Below, piece by piece: positions 1 through 11,997 of a DNA stretch of 64,000 nucleotides. The translations under genes and the position numbers were made by a program. This DNA is from Pseudonocardia endophytica (GTDB lineage: Bacteria > Actinomycetota > Actinomycetes > Mycobacteriales > Pseudonocardiaceae). How positions within the stretch are numbered: the first letter of the stretch is position 1; the number at the start of each line of letters is the position of its first letter. The stretch spans positions 620,001-684,000 of the forward strand of contig NZ_SMFZ01000001.1 of assembly GCF_004339565.1 (NCBI RefSeq), read 5' to 3'. Below the pieces are notes generated by a model, which was given only the letters and a program-made list of their open reading frames with translations, made no database searches and was not told the DNA's origin.

Positions 1-88
1 TTGTGGTGGTCGACGCCGCCGTGAGGTGGCGGTCGATTCCCGACGCGGCACGCATCGTGCGTACCCGCCGCACCGTGCCGCCCGGCGA

Positions 89-135
89 ACGGATGTGGCA
101 TCCGTTCCGAGGATGCGTGCGGATGTCGCATCCGT
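89..135. promoter_or_regulatory. pair of 15-17 bp palindromes, probable repressor operators
   Basis: The first site (89-105) is ACGGATG-TGG-CATCCGT, with perfect 7-bp arms. The second (120-134) is CGGATG-TCG-CATCCG, with 6-bp arms. Their centres are 30 bp apart, about three helical turns, so two dimers would sit on the same face. A possible minus-strand ATG at position 54 runs off the left edge (reads MRAASGIDRHL...) and would lie just downstream, so the sites may control that gene. I do not recognise the regulator family. Confidence 0.5.
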
Positions 136-181
136 CAGGGCGGGAGCAGTGGCGCGGCCGGACGCCGCGCAGCCGGGCGCC

Positions 182-271
182 GCGCAGCGCGGCCGGGCGC
201 AGCGCGGTCGGGCGCAGCGCGGCCGGGTGCAGCGCGATCGGGTGCAGCGCGGCCGGGTGCAGCGCAGCCCG
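182..271. repeat. 15-bp tandem repeat, six copies, abutting the pheT stop
   Basis: Six consecutive 15-bp units of the form GCGCAGCGCGGCCGG, with G-to-T and C-to-T variants, run from 182 to 271. They end 5 bp before the pheT stop codon. More degenerate copies extend left to about 160. The array lies in the 3' flank of the translation operon; no coding role is supported. Confidence 0.8.
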
Positions 272-276
272 CCGGG

Positions 277-2775
277 TCAGCGCAGGACCGCTCCGTGGCG
301 GCGGGAGGCCTCGGCGACGGCGGCGTCGCGCGCGGTGTTCGCCTCCTCGTTCGTCAGCGTCCGGTCCGGGGCACGCAGGCGCAGCGAGAACGCGAGCGAC
401 CGGCGCCCGTCGCCGACCTGAGCTCCCGAGTACACGTCGAACAGGCGGACGGCCTCCAGGAGCGAGCCGCCGCCGTCGGTGAGCGCGTCGGCGAGGTCGG
501 CCGCCGGCACGTCGTCCGCGGCGACCAGCGCCACGTCCACCGCGACCGGCGGGTACGCGGACACCGACGGCACCGGCAGCGTCTCGACCAGCGGGATCGC
601 GTCCAGGTCGAGCTCCATCGCCGCGGTGCGCGGCGCCAGCCCGAGCGCTTCGACGACCTTCGGGTGCAGCTCCCCCGCGTGCCCGACGAGCGTGTCCCCG
701 GCGAACAGCGCGGCGCACCGGCCCGGGTGCCACGGCGCGTACTCGGCCCGGGCGGAGCGCAACGTCACGCCGGCCGCCGCACCGACCAGGCGGGCCGCTT
801 CGACGGCGTCGGACCAGGCCGCCGCGCGCCCCTGACCCCACCAACCGCGGGGCTCGCGGTTCCCGGACAGCACGACGGCCACGTGCGTCGGCTGGGCGGG
901 CAGCGCGGCCCGGATCCGCTCGTACACCTCGTCCGACGGGCGCTCGGTCACCGGCGGGTCGGGGATCTCGGTCGGCGCGGCGCCCGGCTGGGCGATCTGG
1001 CCCACGGTGTAGAGCGCCAGGTCGTCGAAGCCGCGGGAACGGTTGCGCACCAGCATGTCCAGCAGGCCGGGCAGCAGCGTCGTCGCGATCCGGGACCGGT
1101 CCGCGTCGAGCGGGTTGGACACCGCGACGGTGCGGCGGCGCTCGTCGTCGGCGGGCAGGCCCAGCTGGTCCCACACGCCGTCGGAGACGAACGGGAACGG
1201 CAGTACCTCGACGTGCCCGGCCTCCGCGAGCGCGCGCGAGACCGCCCGGCGGCGGAGCTGCTCTCGCGTGAGCCCGCGTCCGGGCGGTGCGGGCGGCACG
1301 AGGGACGGGATGGCGTCGTAGCCCTCCAGCCGCAGCACCTCCTCCACCAGATCGGCCGGCTGACGCAGGTCCGGACGCCAGGTCGGCGGCGTGGCGACGA
1401 CGACACCGTGGCCGTCGGTACCGGTCTCGATGTCCGTCCGGCACCCGACCTGGTTGAGACGGCGGACGGTGGCGCCGCGCCGGTAGGCGACGCCGGCGGT
1501 GCGGTCCGGCAGGTTCAGCGCCATCCGCACGGACGGCACGGCGGGCACGCCGCCCTCGTCGGTGCGTCCGTCGGCGTACGTGCCACCGCCGAGGTCGACG
1601 AGCAGCTTCGCCGCGCGCTCGGCCGCGTACGGCGGTAGCGCCGGGTCGACGACGCGCTCGAACCGCTTCGACGCCTCGCTCGGCAGCTTGTGTCTGCGCG
1701 CCGTGCGGGCGACGCCGGCGGGGTCGAAGTGCGCGGCCTCCAGCAGCACGTCGACGCGCGCGCCGTCGGGCAGGTCGGCGGCCAGCGGGATCTCGGTGCT
1801 CTCCCCGCCCATCACGCCGGCCAGCCCGATCGGGCCACTGTCGTCGGTGATCAGCAGGTCGTCCGGGTCGAGCTTCCGCACGACGCCGTCGAGCGTCGTC
1901 AGTGTCTCCCCGGGCTGCGCCGGGCGCACGACGATCTCACCGGACGTCCGGCCCGCGTCGAACGCGTGCAGCGGCTGGCCGAGATCGAGCATCACGTAGT
2001 TCGTGACGTCGACGGTCAGCGAGATCGGGCGCATCCCCGCGGTGATCAGCCGTCGCTGCATCCACCACGGTGTCGGCGCCTTCGGGTCGACGCCGTTCAC
2101 CCGGCGCGCGACGTAGCGCGGGGCACGCGCGGTGTCCTCGATCCGGACCGGCCACGCGTCGCCGTCGGTGTCCGGCAGGGCGATCCGCACGACCGGGTCG
2201 GTGTAGTCCGCGTCGGTCGAGGTGGCGAGCTCCCGGGCAAGGCCGCGCAGCGAGAAGCAGTAGCCGCGGTCCGGCGTGACGGCCAGCTCGATCACCGGCT
2301 CGTCGAGGCCGAGGACGGCCTTCGCGTCGTCGCCGGGCTCCGCCGTACCGGGCGGCAGCACGAGGATGCCGGAGTGGTCGGCGCCGAGCCCGAGCTCGCG
2401 GGCCGAGGCGATCATGCCGTCGGACGTGTGCCCGTAGGTCTGCCGCGACGCGATCGCGAACCCGCCGGGCAGCACGGAGCCGGGCTCCGCGACGACGACC
2501 AGGTCGCCCACGGCGAAGTTCGTCGCGCCGCAGACGATCCCGCGCGTCAGGTCGCCGAGCGCCACCTGGCAGTAGCGGATCGGCTTCTTGAACTCGGTGA
2601 GCTCCTCGATCTCCTCGACGCGGCCGACCGTCAGCGGGCCGGTCACGTCCGGAGCCGGATGGATCTCCTCGACCTCCAGCCCGACGCGGACGAACGCGTC
2701 GCCGACCTCGTCGGCCGTGGCCGGAAGGGCGGCGGCGTCCAGGTGCTCACCGAGCCAGGACACGGACACTCGCAC
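277..2775 (-). CDS. pheT: phenylalanine--tRNA ligase beta subunit
   Basis: The 832-residue product matches bacterial PheT in length. With PheS it forms the (alpha-beta)2 cytosolic enzyme that charges tRNA-Phe. The N-terminus (MRVSVSWLGEHLD) is typical. It is followed by the tRNA-binding OB fold (about residues 40-150, 'KKPIRYCQVALGD...IVCGATNF'), the B3/B4 editing region ('YAAERAAKLL' in the core) and a C-terminal ferredoxin-like anticodon-binding domain ending 'RTLTNEEANTARDAAV'. The start is GTG. It is the last gene of the infC-pheT operon, 43 bp after pheS. Confidence 0.97.
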   Translation of the reverse strand: MRVSVSWLGEHLDAAALPATADEVGDAFVRVGLEVEEIHPAPDVTGPLTVGRVEEIEELTEFKKPIRYCQVALGDLTRGIVCGATNFAVGDLVVVAEPGSVLPGGFAIASRQTYGHTSDGMIASARELGLGADHSGILVLPPGTAEPGDDAKAVLGLDEPVIELAVTPDRGYCFSLRGLARELATSTDADYTDPVVRIALPDTDGDAWPVRIEDTARAPRYVARRVNGVDPKAPTPWWMQRRLITAGMRPISLTVDVTNYVMLDLGQPLHAFDAGRTSGEIVVRPAQPGETLTTLDGVVRKLDPDDLLITDDSGPIGLAGVMGGESTEIPLAADLPDGARVDVLLEAAHFDPAGVARTARRHKLPSEASKRFERVVDPALPPYAAERAAKLLVDLGGGTYADGRTDEGGVPAVPSVRMALNLPDRTAGVAYRRGATVRRLNQVGCRTDIETGTDGHGVVVATPPTWRPDLRQPADLVEEVLRLEGYDAIPSLVPPAPPGRGLTREQLRRRAVSRALAEAGHVEVLPFPFVSDGVWDQLGLPADDERRRTVAVSNPLDADRSRIATTLLPGLLDMLVRNRSRGFDDLALYTVGQIAQPGAAPTEIPDPPVTERPSDEVYERIRAALPAQPTHVAVVLSGNREPRGWWGQGRAAAWSDAVEAARLVGAAAGVTLRSARAEYAPWHPGRCAALFAGDTLVGHAGELHPKVVEALGLAPRTAAMELDLDAIPLVETLPVPSVSAYPPVAVDVALVAADDVPAADLADALTDGGGSLLEAVRLFDVYSGAQVGDGRRSLAFSLRLRAPDRTLTNEEANTARDAAVAEASRRHGAVLR

Positions 2776-2818
2776 GTTGCTGCTCCCTGCGAAAGAACGA
2801 CTGCGAAGAAGGACTGCC

Positions 2819-5114
<2,296 letters not shown>

Positions 5115-5231
5115 GGGTCTGTCCTGTCTCTCGGGGTGCCGCGGTCCGGGGGGTCCGTCGTGCGGATCGCCTCGCCCGGGCGGCGGGGTCTGCGGGGTGG
5201 AGCGGAGGGCCGGCCTGCGCGGCCCGGCCGG

Positions 5232-5426
5232 TCAGCGGCCGAGCAGCTTCTTGATGCGCTTCTGGTCCGGCTTGGCGACATCGACGACGCCGGACAGGTC
5301 CCGCTTCTCCTTGCGGGACTTGACCTCCAGCCGGTGCCGCAGGCCGGTCTGCTGGCGCTGGAGCTTGCCGCTCCCGGTGGTGCGGATCCGCTTCGCGGTT
5401 CCCTTGTGCGTCTTGTTCTTGGGCAT
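5232..5426 (-). CDS. rpmI: 50S ribosomal protein L35
   Basis: 64 residues with the diagnostic start MPKNKTHKGTAKRIR and a highly basic C-terminus (KRIKKLLGR). It lies between infC and rplT, as in almost all bacteria, with gaps of about 117 bp on both sides. Confidence 0.98.
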   Translation of the reverse strand: MPKNKTHKGTAKRIRTTGSGKLQRQQTGLRHRLEVKSRKEKRDLSGVVDVAKPDQKRIKKLLGR

Positions 5427-5509
5427 GAGAGATCCGTTCCGTGTGACACCCGCGAGGGGCGTCGGTCCGTACTGCGTCGTCCCGGCCGGGGGCGACCGGG
5501 TGTTCGTGG

Positions 5510-5535
5510 CCGCCGGGCGCCTGCGCGCCCGGCGG
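5510..5535 (-). terminator. 11-bp GC hairpin between infC and rpmI
   Basis: CCGCCGGGCGC and GCGCCCGGCGG form a perfect 11-bp stem around a CTGC tetraloop, starting 9 bp after the infC stop. No T-tract follows. It is likely a partial terminator or mRNA-stabilising element that sets the ratio of IF3 to the ribosomal proteins. Confidence 0.55.
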
Positions 5536-5544
5536 TCGGGCTGC

Positions 5545-6117
5545 TCAGCCCTCTGCGGCTGCGGCCTCGGCCGGCGCGGCCTCGGCAGCGGCGGGCTTCT
5601 TGCCCGGCTTCTTCGTCGGCGCGAGCACCATGGTCATGTTCCGGCCGTCCTGCTTCGGAGCGGCCTCGACGACGGCGATGTCACCGATGTCCTCGGCGAG
5701 GCGCTGCAGCAGCCGGTAGCCGAGCTCCGGGCGCGACTGCTCGCGACCACGGAACATGATCGTGACCTTGACCTTGTTGCCGCCCTCGAGGAAGCGCCGG
5801 ACGTGGCCGCGCTTCGTCTCGTAGTCGTGCTTGTCGATCTTCGGCCGGAGCTTCTGCTCCTTGATCACGGTCAGCTGCTGGTTGCGCCGGGACTCCCGGG
5901 CCTTCTGCGCACTCTCGTACTTGAACTTGCCGTAGTCCATGAGCTTGCAGACCGGCGGGCGGGCCTGGGCCGCGACCTCGACCAGGTCGAGGTCGGACTC
6001 CTGGGCCAGCCGCAGGGCGTCCTCGATACGCACGATGCCGACCTGCTCCCCGTTCGGCCCGACGAGTCGGACCTCAGGAACGCGGATGCGGTCGTTGATG
6101 CGTGTCTCTGTGGTGAT
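5545..6117 (-). CDS. infC: translation initiation factor IF-3
   Basis: IF3 binds the 30S subunit and proofreads start-codon and initiator-tRNA pairing. The N-domain ('[24 protein letters not shown]'), the linker with '[11 protein letters not shown]', and the C-domain ('[18 protein letters not shown]') are all present. An Ala/Glu-rich tail follows. The start is taken as ATC at 6117-6115 (encoding [10 protein letters not shown]). A GGGAG Shine-Dalgarno sequence sits 5 nt upstream and no ATG, GTG or TTG fits the family N-terminus. Rare AUU/AUC starts on infC are known to mediate autoregulation by IF3. The product is 190 residues. Confidence 0.93.
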   Translation of the reverse strand: MTTETRINDRIRVPEVRLVGPNGEQVGIVRIEDALRLAQESDLDLVEVAAQARPPVCKLMDYGKFKYESAQKARESRRNQQLTVIKEQKLRPKIDKHDYETKRGHVRRFLEGGNKVKVTIMFRGREQSRPELGYRLLQRLAEDIGDIAVVEAAPKQDGRNMTMVLAPTKKPGKKPAAAEAAPAEAAAAEG

Positions 6118-6414
6118 GGGGTCTCCCGTGTGTCGGCGGTATCGACTGGTGTCGGCGACGACAAGCAAAGACCCGATGATCGGTCGACGACGGATCACGC
6201 CCGCCGGCGGCCGGACCAGGAACCCGGACGCCGGAGGCGGGCGGGTGGGAGCGGGGCTCCACTTGACGCCCTGACACGTGCGAGAACGCGCGCCAGGGTG
6301 GTCGCATTCCCGAGAGTAGCAGGGATGCGAGCCGCACGGGTGCGGGGCCCGCACCGGACACCTGCATCGATCCCGCACGACGAACCGGACGTTCCACGTG
6401 GACGTCGTCAAATT
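6118..6414 (-). other. long 5' leader of the infC-rpmI-rplT operon
   Basis: About 290 nt separate the predicted transcription start (near 6408) from the infC ATC. No conserved gene is visible on either strand. Leaders in this position carry L20 or amino-acid-responsive control in other bacteria. I could not identify a specific fold here by eye. Confidence 0.45.
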
Positions 6415-6443
6415 ACCCTATGTAGGCGCAACGGCTATTGCAA
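6415..6443 (-). promoter_or_regulatory. sigma-70 type promoter for the infC operon
   Basis: On the minus strand the -35 box is TTGCAA (6443-6438), followed by a 17-bp spacer and a -10 box TAGGGT (6420-6415). The stretch is clearly more AT-rich than its surroundings and lies between the divergent infC and methyltransferase genes. Confidence 0.65.
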
Positions 6444-6528
6444 AACCGATCAGGTGTCGCTAGAAAGCGGAACGTCGTGCATGAGGTCACGTCACGCCCG
6501 CCTCGTACGCCGATCGGAGCAGTACACG

Positions 6529-7524
6529 ATGTGGAAGTACGCCGCCGTCGCCGCGGCATCCCGCGCATTCTCGCTCAACTCCTCGACGCGGTGGGTGTAC
6601 CGCAGGCTCGGCAACGTCGCGCTGACCCGCATGCGCGTGGCCGACGGCCTGCCGGAACGCTACGTCGACCGTGCCCGGCGCCTGCTCGCGGCCTGCGAGA
6701 CGAACCGGATCCTCCGCCCAGGGGACGCCGTGCTGGAGCTCGGGACCGGCTGGGTGCACTGGGAGGCGCTGGTCCTGCGCCTGTTCCACGACGTGGAGAT
6801 CACGCTCTACGACGTGTGGGACAACCGGCTGTTCACCGCGTTCCGGTGCTACGCCGACCAGCTCGATGACCACCTGGACGATCTCGGTGAGGAGCTCGGG
6901 TTCGACCCGGCCCGCGTGCGGACGGCACACGAACGTCTCGGCGCGGCGCGGTCGGCCCGCACGTTCGACGAGCTCTACGACACGCTCGGCATGCGCTACG
7001 TCGTGGAGCCCAGCGGCATGCTCGAGGAGCTGCCGGAGAGCCACTATGCGCTCGTCGTGAGTGCGGACGTGCTCGAGCACGTGGACGCCGCGACGCTGCC
7101 CGCGTATCTGGCGCGGACCACGGCGCTGCTGCGGCCGGGCGGATGGTCCCTGCACCAGATCGACCTGGTCGACCACTTCCACTACTTCGACCCGAGCTGC
7201 TCGCCGAAGCACTTCTACCGCTACGACACCGCGACGTGGCGGCGGCGCTGGGACAGCTCGGTGCAGTACGTGAACCGCGTCCAGCGTCCGGAGTGGCTCG
7301 ACCTGTTCGAGGCGGCCGGCCTGCAGCTGCGCCGCGAGGAGCGGGTGTCCGAGCCGATGGGCGACGTCCCGCTGGCGGGCGCGTTCCGCGGTCTCGCCCA
7401 GGAGGACGTCGACTGCCTGCAGACCATCCTGCTGCACCGCAGGCCGGAGCCGGCCGTCCCACACCAGGGCACCTCCACCGAGAACCCGGCCGCCGCCACC
7501 ATCGCCCCGGCGAGTCGCCACTGA
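6529..7524 (+). CDS. class I SAM-dependent methyltransferase
   Basis: About 331 residues. The SAM-binding motif I is 'AVLELGTGWVHWEALVLRLF' (about residues 65-85), and the acidic residue of motif II follows in 'ITLYDVWDNR'. 'ALVVSADVLEHVDA' and 'LLRPGGWSLHQIDLVDH' are the usual post-I and motif III segments. The substrate is unknown. The neighbouring glycosyltransferase suggests a polysaccharide or glycolipid, which is inference. The ATG at 6529 has GGAG 9 nt upstream; an in-frame ATG at 6481 is the alternative. A low-complexity Pro/Ala tail closes the protein. Confidence 0.75.
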   Translation: MWKYAAVAAASRAFSLNSSTRWVYRRLGNVALTRMRVADGLPERYVDRARRLLAACETNRILRPGDAVLELGTGWVHWEALVLRLFHDVEITLYDVWDNRLFTAFRCYADQLDDHLDDLGEELGFDPARVRTAHERLGAARSARTFDELYDTLGMRYVVEPSGMLEELPESHYALVVSADVLEHVDAATLPAYLARTTALLRPGGWSLHQIDLVDHFHYFDPSCSPKHFYRYDTATWRRRWDSSVQYVNRVQRPEWLDLFEAAGLQLRREERVSEPMGDVPLAGAFRGLAQEDVDCLQTILLHRRPEPAVPHQGTSTENPAAATIAPASRH

Positions 7525-7744
7525 CGACCCGGGTCGGACCAGTCGGTCATTCTAACGTTCTCGTCACATGATTTGACGATTCCGACATCTGTGCCGTTGT
7601 CGCAGGTACCGGCGCCAACCCTATGATCTCACCGTCCCACCGCTGTCCGTGCGACGGCAGGTCGGGCGGCCCCGTACCGCCCGTCATCCGGCGTCCCCAC
7701 CCGGGCCTGTCGCAAGCACGGCGACCCGACCCCAGGGAGCCTGC

Positions 7745-8644
7745 GTGACGGTCAGACCGTCGTCGACGATGGAGGAGCCGGCCGGTGCGGCCGAGCACCT
7801 GCCGGACCCGACCCCGGCGGTGTCGATCTGCATCCCGGTCTACCAGGGCGCCGCGTTCGTGGGGCGTGCCGTGCACAGCGCGCTCGCGCAGACGTTCGAG
7901 GACGTCGAGATCGTCGTCCGGGACAACGGCAGCACGGACGGCACGAGCGACGTCGTGCGCGAGTTCACCGACCCGCGGATCCGCCTGGAACGCAGCGACG
8001 ACACGGTGCCGCTGCCGGAGAACTGGAACCGGGCGGTGGCGCTCTGCCGCGCGCCGCTGGTCAAGGTCGTCTGCGCGGACGACGTGCTCGCACCGGACTG
8101 CCTCGCCCGTCAGGTCCCGGCGATGGACGACCCGGACATCGCTCTGTCCGCCGGCCGGATCGACATGCTCGACGAGGACGGCCGTGTGATCGTCGGGAAC
8201 TGCGGCGTGCGCGGGCTGGTCGGCACGCACGACGGCCAGGACGCCGTCCGCGCGATCGTGCAGCACGGAGGCAACCCGATCGGCCCGCCGATCTCGGGCC
8301 TGTTCCGCCGCTCCGCGTTCGACGCGGTCGGTGGCTTCGACGCGGACCGCGTGTTCCTGATGGATCTCGATCTCTGGGCCAGGCTGCTCGACCACGGCCG
8401 GTTCCACGGGGTCGGCGAGACCGTCGCCGGCTACCGGATCAGCGCGTCCACGGTGTCCGGGCAGGCCGGCCGTGAGGAGTTCCGCGGGCAGCGGACGTTC
8501 ACCACCGAGCTGGCCGACCGCTGGGACCTCCCGCGCCAGGACGTCGTCCGTGGGACCGTCGGGGCCTACACGGCGCTGGCCCGGCGGCTCGGGCTGGTCG
8601 TGGTGAGCCGGTGGCGCCGGCAGCGGGCGGATCCCGCCGCCTGA
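7745..8644 (+). CDS. family 2 glycosyltransferase
   Basis: 299 residues with a GT-A fold. 'VSICIPVYQGAAFVGRAVHSAL' is the nucleotide-sugar binding start and 'IVVRDNGSTDGT' the first loop. 'KVVCADDVLAPDCL' holds the DxD-like metal site, and 'FLMDLDLWARLLDHG' matches the catalytic-base region. No membrane segment is visible, so it probably acts on the inner face of the membrane. The GTG at 7745 has GGGAG about 6 nt upstream. It converges on uvrA with a 17-bp gap. Confidence 0.85.
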   Translation: MTVRPSSTMEEPAGAAEHLPDPTPAVSICIPVYQGAAFVGRAVHSALAQTFEDVEIVVRDNGSTDGTSDVVREFTDPRIRLERSDDTVPLPENWNRAVALCRAPLVKVVCADDVLAPDCLARQVPAMDDPDIALSAGRIDMLDEDGRVIVGNCGVRGLVGTHDGQDAVRAIVQHGGNPIGPPISGLFRRSAFDAVGGFDADRVFLMDLDLWARLLDHGRFHGVGETVAGYRISASTVSGQAGREEFRGQRTFTTELADRWDLPRQDVVRGTVGAYTALARRLGLVVVSRWRRQRADPAA

Positions 8645-8661
8645 CCTGCCGGCCCTCACCG

Positions 8662-11643
8662 TCAGCTTGCTGCGGCCGCGCGCCGCCTGCGCGCCGGGCG
8701 CTTGGCGGCGGGCTCCTCGGGTTCGACGAGCGGGCGCAGGAACCGGCCGGTGTGGCTCTCCGGGTTCGCCGCGATCTGCTCGGGCGTGCCCTCGGCGACC
8801 ACCGTGCCACCTCCCGAGCCGCCCTCCGGGCCCATGTCGATGACCCAGTCCGACGTCTTGATCACGTCCAGGTTGTGCTCGATCACGATCACCGAGTTGC
8901 CCTTGTCCACCAGGCCCTGGATCACGGCGAGCAGCTTGCGGATGTCCTCGAAGTGCAGCCCCGTGGTCGGCTCGTCGAGGATGTAGATGTTCTTGCCGTT
9001 GGTGCGCTTCTGCAGCTCGCTGGACAGCTTCACGCGCTGCGCCTCGCCGCCGGACAGCGTCGGGGCCGGCTGGCCGAGCCGGACGTAGCCGAGCCCGACG
9101 TCGACGAGCGTGCGCAGGTACCGGCTGATCGACGTGATCGGCGCGAAGAACTCCGCCGCCTCCTCGATCGGCATGTCCAGCACGTCCGCGACGGTCTTGC
9201 CCTTGTAGTGCACCTCGAGCGTCTCCCGGTTGTACCGGGCGCCCTTGCAGACCTCGCACGGCACGTAGACGTCCGGCAGGAAGTTCATCTCGATCTTGAT
9301 CGTGCCGTCGCCGGTGCACGCCTCGCAGCGTCCGCCCTTGACGTTGAACGAGAAGCGGCCCTCCTGGTAGCCGCGCACCTTCGCCTCGGTGGTCGCGGCG
9401 AACAGCTTGCGGATCTTGTCCCACACGCCGGTGTAGGTGGCCGGGTTGGACCGCGGAGTCCGCCCGATCGGCGACTGGTCCACCCGCACCAGCTTGTCCA
9501 GCTGGTCCACGCCGTTGATCCGGGTGTGCCGCCCCGGCACCTGTCGGGCGCCGTTCAGCCGGTTCGCCAGGACCGTGGCCAGGATGTCGTTCACCAGGGT
9601 CGACTTGCCGGACCCGGACACGCCGGTGACCGACACCAGACCGCCCAGCGGGATGTCCACGTCGATGCCGTGCAGGTTGTGCTCGCGGGCGCCGACGACC
9701 GTCAGCTTCCGCTTCGCGTCCAGCGCGCGGCGCTTCTCCGGCACCGGGATCGACCGGCGACCGGACAGGTACGCCCCGGTCAGCGACGTGTCGTGCGACT
9801 CGAGGCCCTCGACGCTCCCGCTGTGCACGATGTGGCCACCGTGCTCCCCGGCGCCGGGGCCGATGTCCACGGCCCAGTCGCTGGAGCGGATCGTGTCCTC
9901 GTCGTGCTCGACGACGATCAACGTGTTGCCCAGGTCCCGCAGCCGGGTCAGCGTGTCGATCAGCCTGCGGTTGTCCCGCTGGTGCAGGCCGATCGACGGC
10001 TCGTCCAGCACGTAGAGCACGCCGACCAGCCCGGACCCGATCTGCGTCGCCAGCCGGATCCGCTGTGCCTCACCACCGGACAGGGTGCCCGCCGCGCGGT
10101 CCAGCGACAGGTACTCGAGGCCCACGTCGAGCAGGAACCCGAGACGCGCCTGGATCTCCTTCAGCACCCGTCCGGCGATCATGGCCTGGCGCTCGTCGAG
10201 CACCATGCCGTTCAGGAACTCCGCGCAGTGGGCCACCGACATCGCCGAGACCTCGGCGATCGAGCGTTCGCCCTGCGTCTCGTGCCCGAGCGTGACGGAC
10301 AGGACCTCCGGCCGCAGGCGTGCCCCGTGACAGGCCGGGCAGGGCACGTCCCGCATGTAGCCCTCGTAGCGCTCCCGCTGCGACTCCGACTCGGTCTGGT
10401 CCAGCCGGCGGTCGAGGAACGGGATGACGCCCTCGAAGTTCGCGTAGTAGGCGCGCTCCCGGCCGTACCGGTTCCGGTACCGGACGTGCACCTGGTCGTC
10501 GCTGCCGTGCAGCACGGCCTTCTGCGCCGCCGCGGGCAGCGTGCGCCACGGGGCGTCCATCCGGAAGCCGATCGCCGTCGACAGACCGGTGAGCAGCCGC
10601 CCGAAGTACTCGGCGTTGTGCCCGCCGGACCACGGTGCGATCGCGCCGTCGGCCAGGCTGAGATCGGGGTCCGGGACGACGAGCTCCGGGTCGACCTCCT
10701 TCTTGATCCCGATGCCGGTGCACTGCGGGCACGCGCCGTAGGGCGAGTTGAACGAGAACGTCCGGGGCTCGAGGTCGTCCAGCGACAGCGGGTGCCCGTT
10801 CGGGCAGGCCATCCGCTCGGAGAACCGGCGCTCGCGCTCCGGGTCCCCCTCGTCGAGGTCGACGAACTCGAGCACGACCAGCCCGTCGGCCAGCCGCAGC
10901 GCCGTCTCGACCGAGTCGGTCAGCCGCTGCTTGGCCGTCGCCTTGACCGAGAGCCGGTCCACCACGACGGAGATGTCGTGCTTCTCCTGCTTCTTCAGCG
11001 TCGGCGGCTCGGACAGCGGATACACCGTGCCGTCCACCAGCACGCGCGAGTAGCCCTGGCCCTGCAGCGTCGAGAACAGGTCCACGAACTCGCCCTTGCG
11101 GGTGCGCACGACCGGGGCAAGCACCTGGAACCGGGAGCCCTGCTCCATGTCCAGCACCTGGTCCACGATCTGCTGCGGCGTCTGCTTCTCGATCACGTGC
11201 CCGCAGGTGGGGCAGTGCGGCACGCCGGCCCGTGCGTAGAGGAGCCGCAGGTAGTCGTACACCTCGGTGATCGTGCCGACGGTCGAGCGCGGGTTCCGGT
11301 TCGTCGACTTCTGGTCGATCGACACCGCGGGCGAGAGGCCCTCGATGAAGTCGACGTCCGGCTTGTCCATCTGCCCGAGGAACTGCCGTGCGTACGCCGA
11401 CAGCGACTCGACGTACCGGCGCTGCCCCTCGGCGAAGATCGTGTCGAACGCGAGGCTGGACTTGCCGGACCCGGACAGCCCGGTGAAGACGATCATGCTG
11501 TCGCGCGGGAGGTCCAGGTCGACGCCCTGGAGGTTGTGCTCCCGGGCGCCGCGCACGACCAGCCGCGGACCCCCCGGCGCGCCCGGCGTCGGCACGGCCG
11601 AGCGGACGTCGGTGAGGGGGGCCTCGGTGAGGTGGTCGGTCAC
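8662..11643 (-). CDS. uvrA: excinuclease ABC subunit A
   Basis: 993 residues, close to the actinobacterial norm. UvrA is the damage-sensing ATPase that loads UvrB in nucleotide excision repair. Both ABC modules are complete: Walker A '[14 protein letters not shown]' with 'SAYARQFLG', and '[15 protein letters not shown]'. Signature loops '[16 protein letters not shown]' and '[15 protein letters not shown]' and zinc modules 'CPTCGHVIE', '[12 protein letters not shown]' and '[17 protein letters not shown]' are present. In M. tuberculosis it lies close to uvrB; here about 38 kb separate the two. Confidence 0.98.
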   Translation of the reverse strand: MTDHLTEAPLTDVRSAVPTPGAPGGPRLVVRGAREHNLQGVDLDLPRDSMIVFTGLSGSGKSSLAFDTIFAEGQRRYVESLSAYARQFLGQMDKPDVDFIEGLSPAVSIDQKSTNRNPRSTVGTITEVYDYLRLLYARAGVPHCPTCGHVIEKQTPQQIVDQVLDMEQGSRFQVLAPVVRTRKGEFVDLFSTLQGQGYSRVLVDGTVYPLSEPPTLKKQEKHDISVVVDRLSVKATAKQRLTDSVETALRLADGLVVLEFVDLDEGDPERERRFSERMACPNGHPLSLDDLEPRTFSFNSPYGACPQCTGIGIKKEVDPELVVPDPDLSLADGAIAPWSGGHNAEYFGRLLTGLSTAIGFRMDAPWRTLPAAAQKAVLHGSDDQVHVRYRNRYGRERAYYANFEGVIPFLDRRLDQTESESQRERYEGYMRDVPCPACHGARLRPEVLSVTLGHETQGERSIAEVSAMSVAHCAEFLNGMVLDERQAMIAGRVLKEIQARLGFLLDVGLEYLSLDRAAGTLSGGEAQRIRLATQIGSGLVGVLYVLDEPSIGLHQRDNRRLIDTLTRLRDLGNTLIVVEHDEDTIRSSDWAVDIGPGAGEHGGHIVHSGSVEGLESHDTSLTGAYLSGRRSIPVPEKRRALDAKRKLTVVGAREHNLHGIDVDIPLGGLVSVTGVSGSGKSTLVNDILATVLANRLNGARQVPGRHTRINGVDQLDKLVRVDQSPIGRTPRSNPATYTGVWDKIRKLFAATTEAKVRGYQEGRFSFNVKGGRCEACTGDGTIKIEMNFLPDVYVPCEVCKGARYNRETLEVHYKGKTVADVLDMPIEEAAEFFAPITSISRYLRTLVDVGLGYVRLGQPAPTLSGGEAQRVKLSSELQKRTNGKNIYILDEPTTGLHFEDIRKLLAVIQGLVDKGNSVIVIEHNLDVIKTSDWVIDMGPEGGSGGGTVVAEGTPEQIAANPESHTGRFLRPLVEPEEPAAKRPARRRRAAAAS

Positions 11644-11964
11644 GGTGCGCGCCTCCTGAGCTGCCGGCGGACGAAGGACCTGCGACGGATCGGACGGGAT
11701 CCGGTCGGCCCGTGGACGATGCTAGGACGGACCCCCGACAAGAACGCGTCGAGAACCCGCTCGCGGAGTCCCGAGCGGCGGACGACCGTCGGGACGCGCC
11801 GGACGTCGTCCCGGCGCGGTGCTGCGCTGTACAACGCCGGACGGACCGTTCGCCTTCCCGGCCGCGACCGCCGATCGTCCGGGAACGAGGATCGCACACG
11901 CGTTCGACTCGCTCCGGAGCAACCCTGGGGTACGGACACGAGCACGGTGGAGCTCCACTACGTT

Positions 11965-11986
11965 GTGTCACTCGACCGGGTGACAC
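11965..11986. promoter_or_regulatory. inverted repeat just upstream of the first kinase
   Basis: GTGTCAC and GTGACAC flank 8 bp and end 12 bp before the kinase GTG start at 11998. The dyad could be an operator or a 5'-UTR hairpin. The rest of the uvrA-kinase interval (11644-11964) shows no gene or clear LexA box. Confidence 0.4.
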
Positions 11987-11997
11987 GAGGGGGCGCG

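Noticed and set aside
1..54. Partial minus-strand gene at the left edge (MRAASGIDRHL...)
   Set aside because: Only 18 codons are visible and the ribosome-binding site is weak; mentioned only with the palindromes.
11644..11964. LexA/SOS box upstream of uvrA
   Set aside because: No CGAAC-N4-GTTCG type site found by eye; isolated GTTCGA near 11901 is not a dyad.
8611..11990. Very long plus-strand frame through the uvrA region
   Set aside because: It is the antisense shadow of uvrA; only its end (from 11998) is the real kinase gene.
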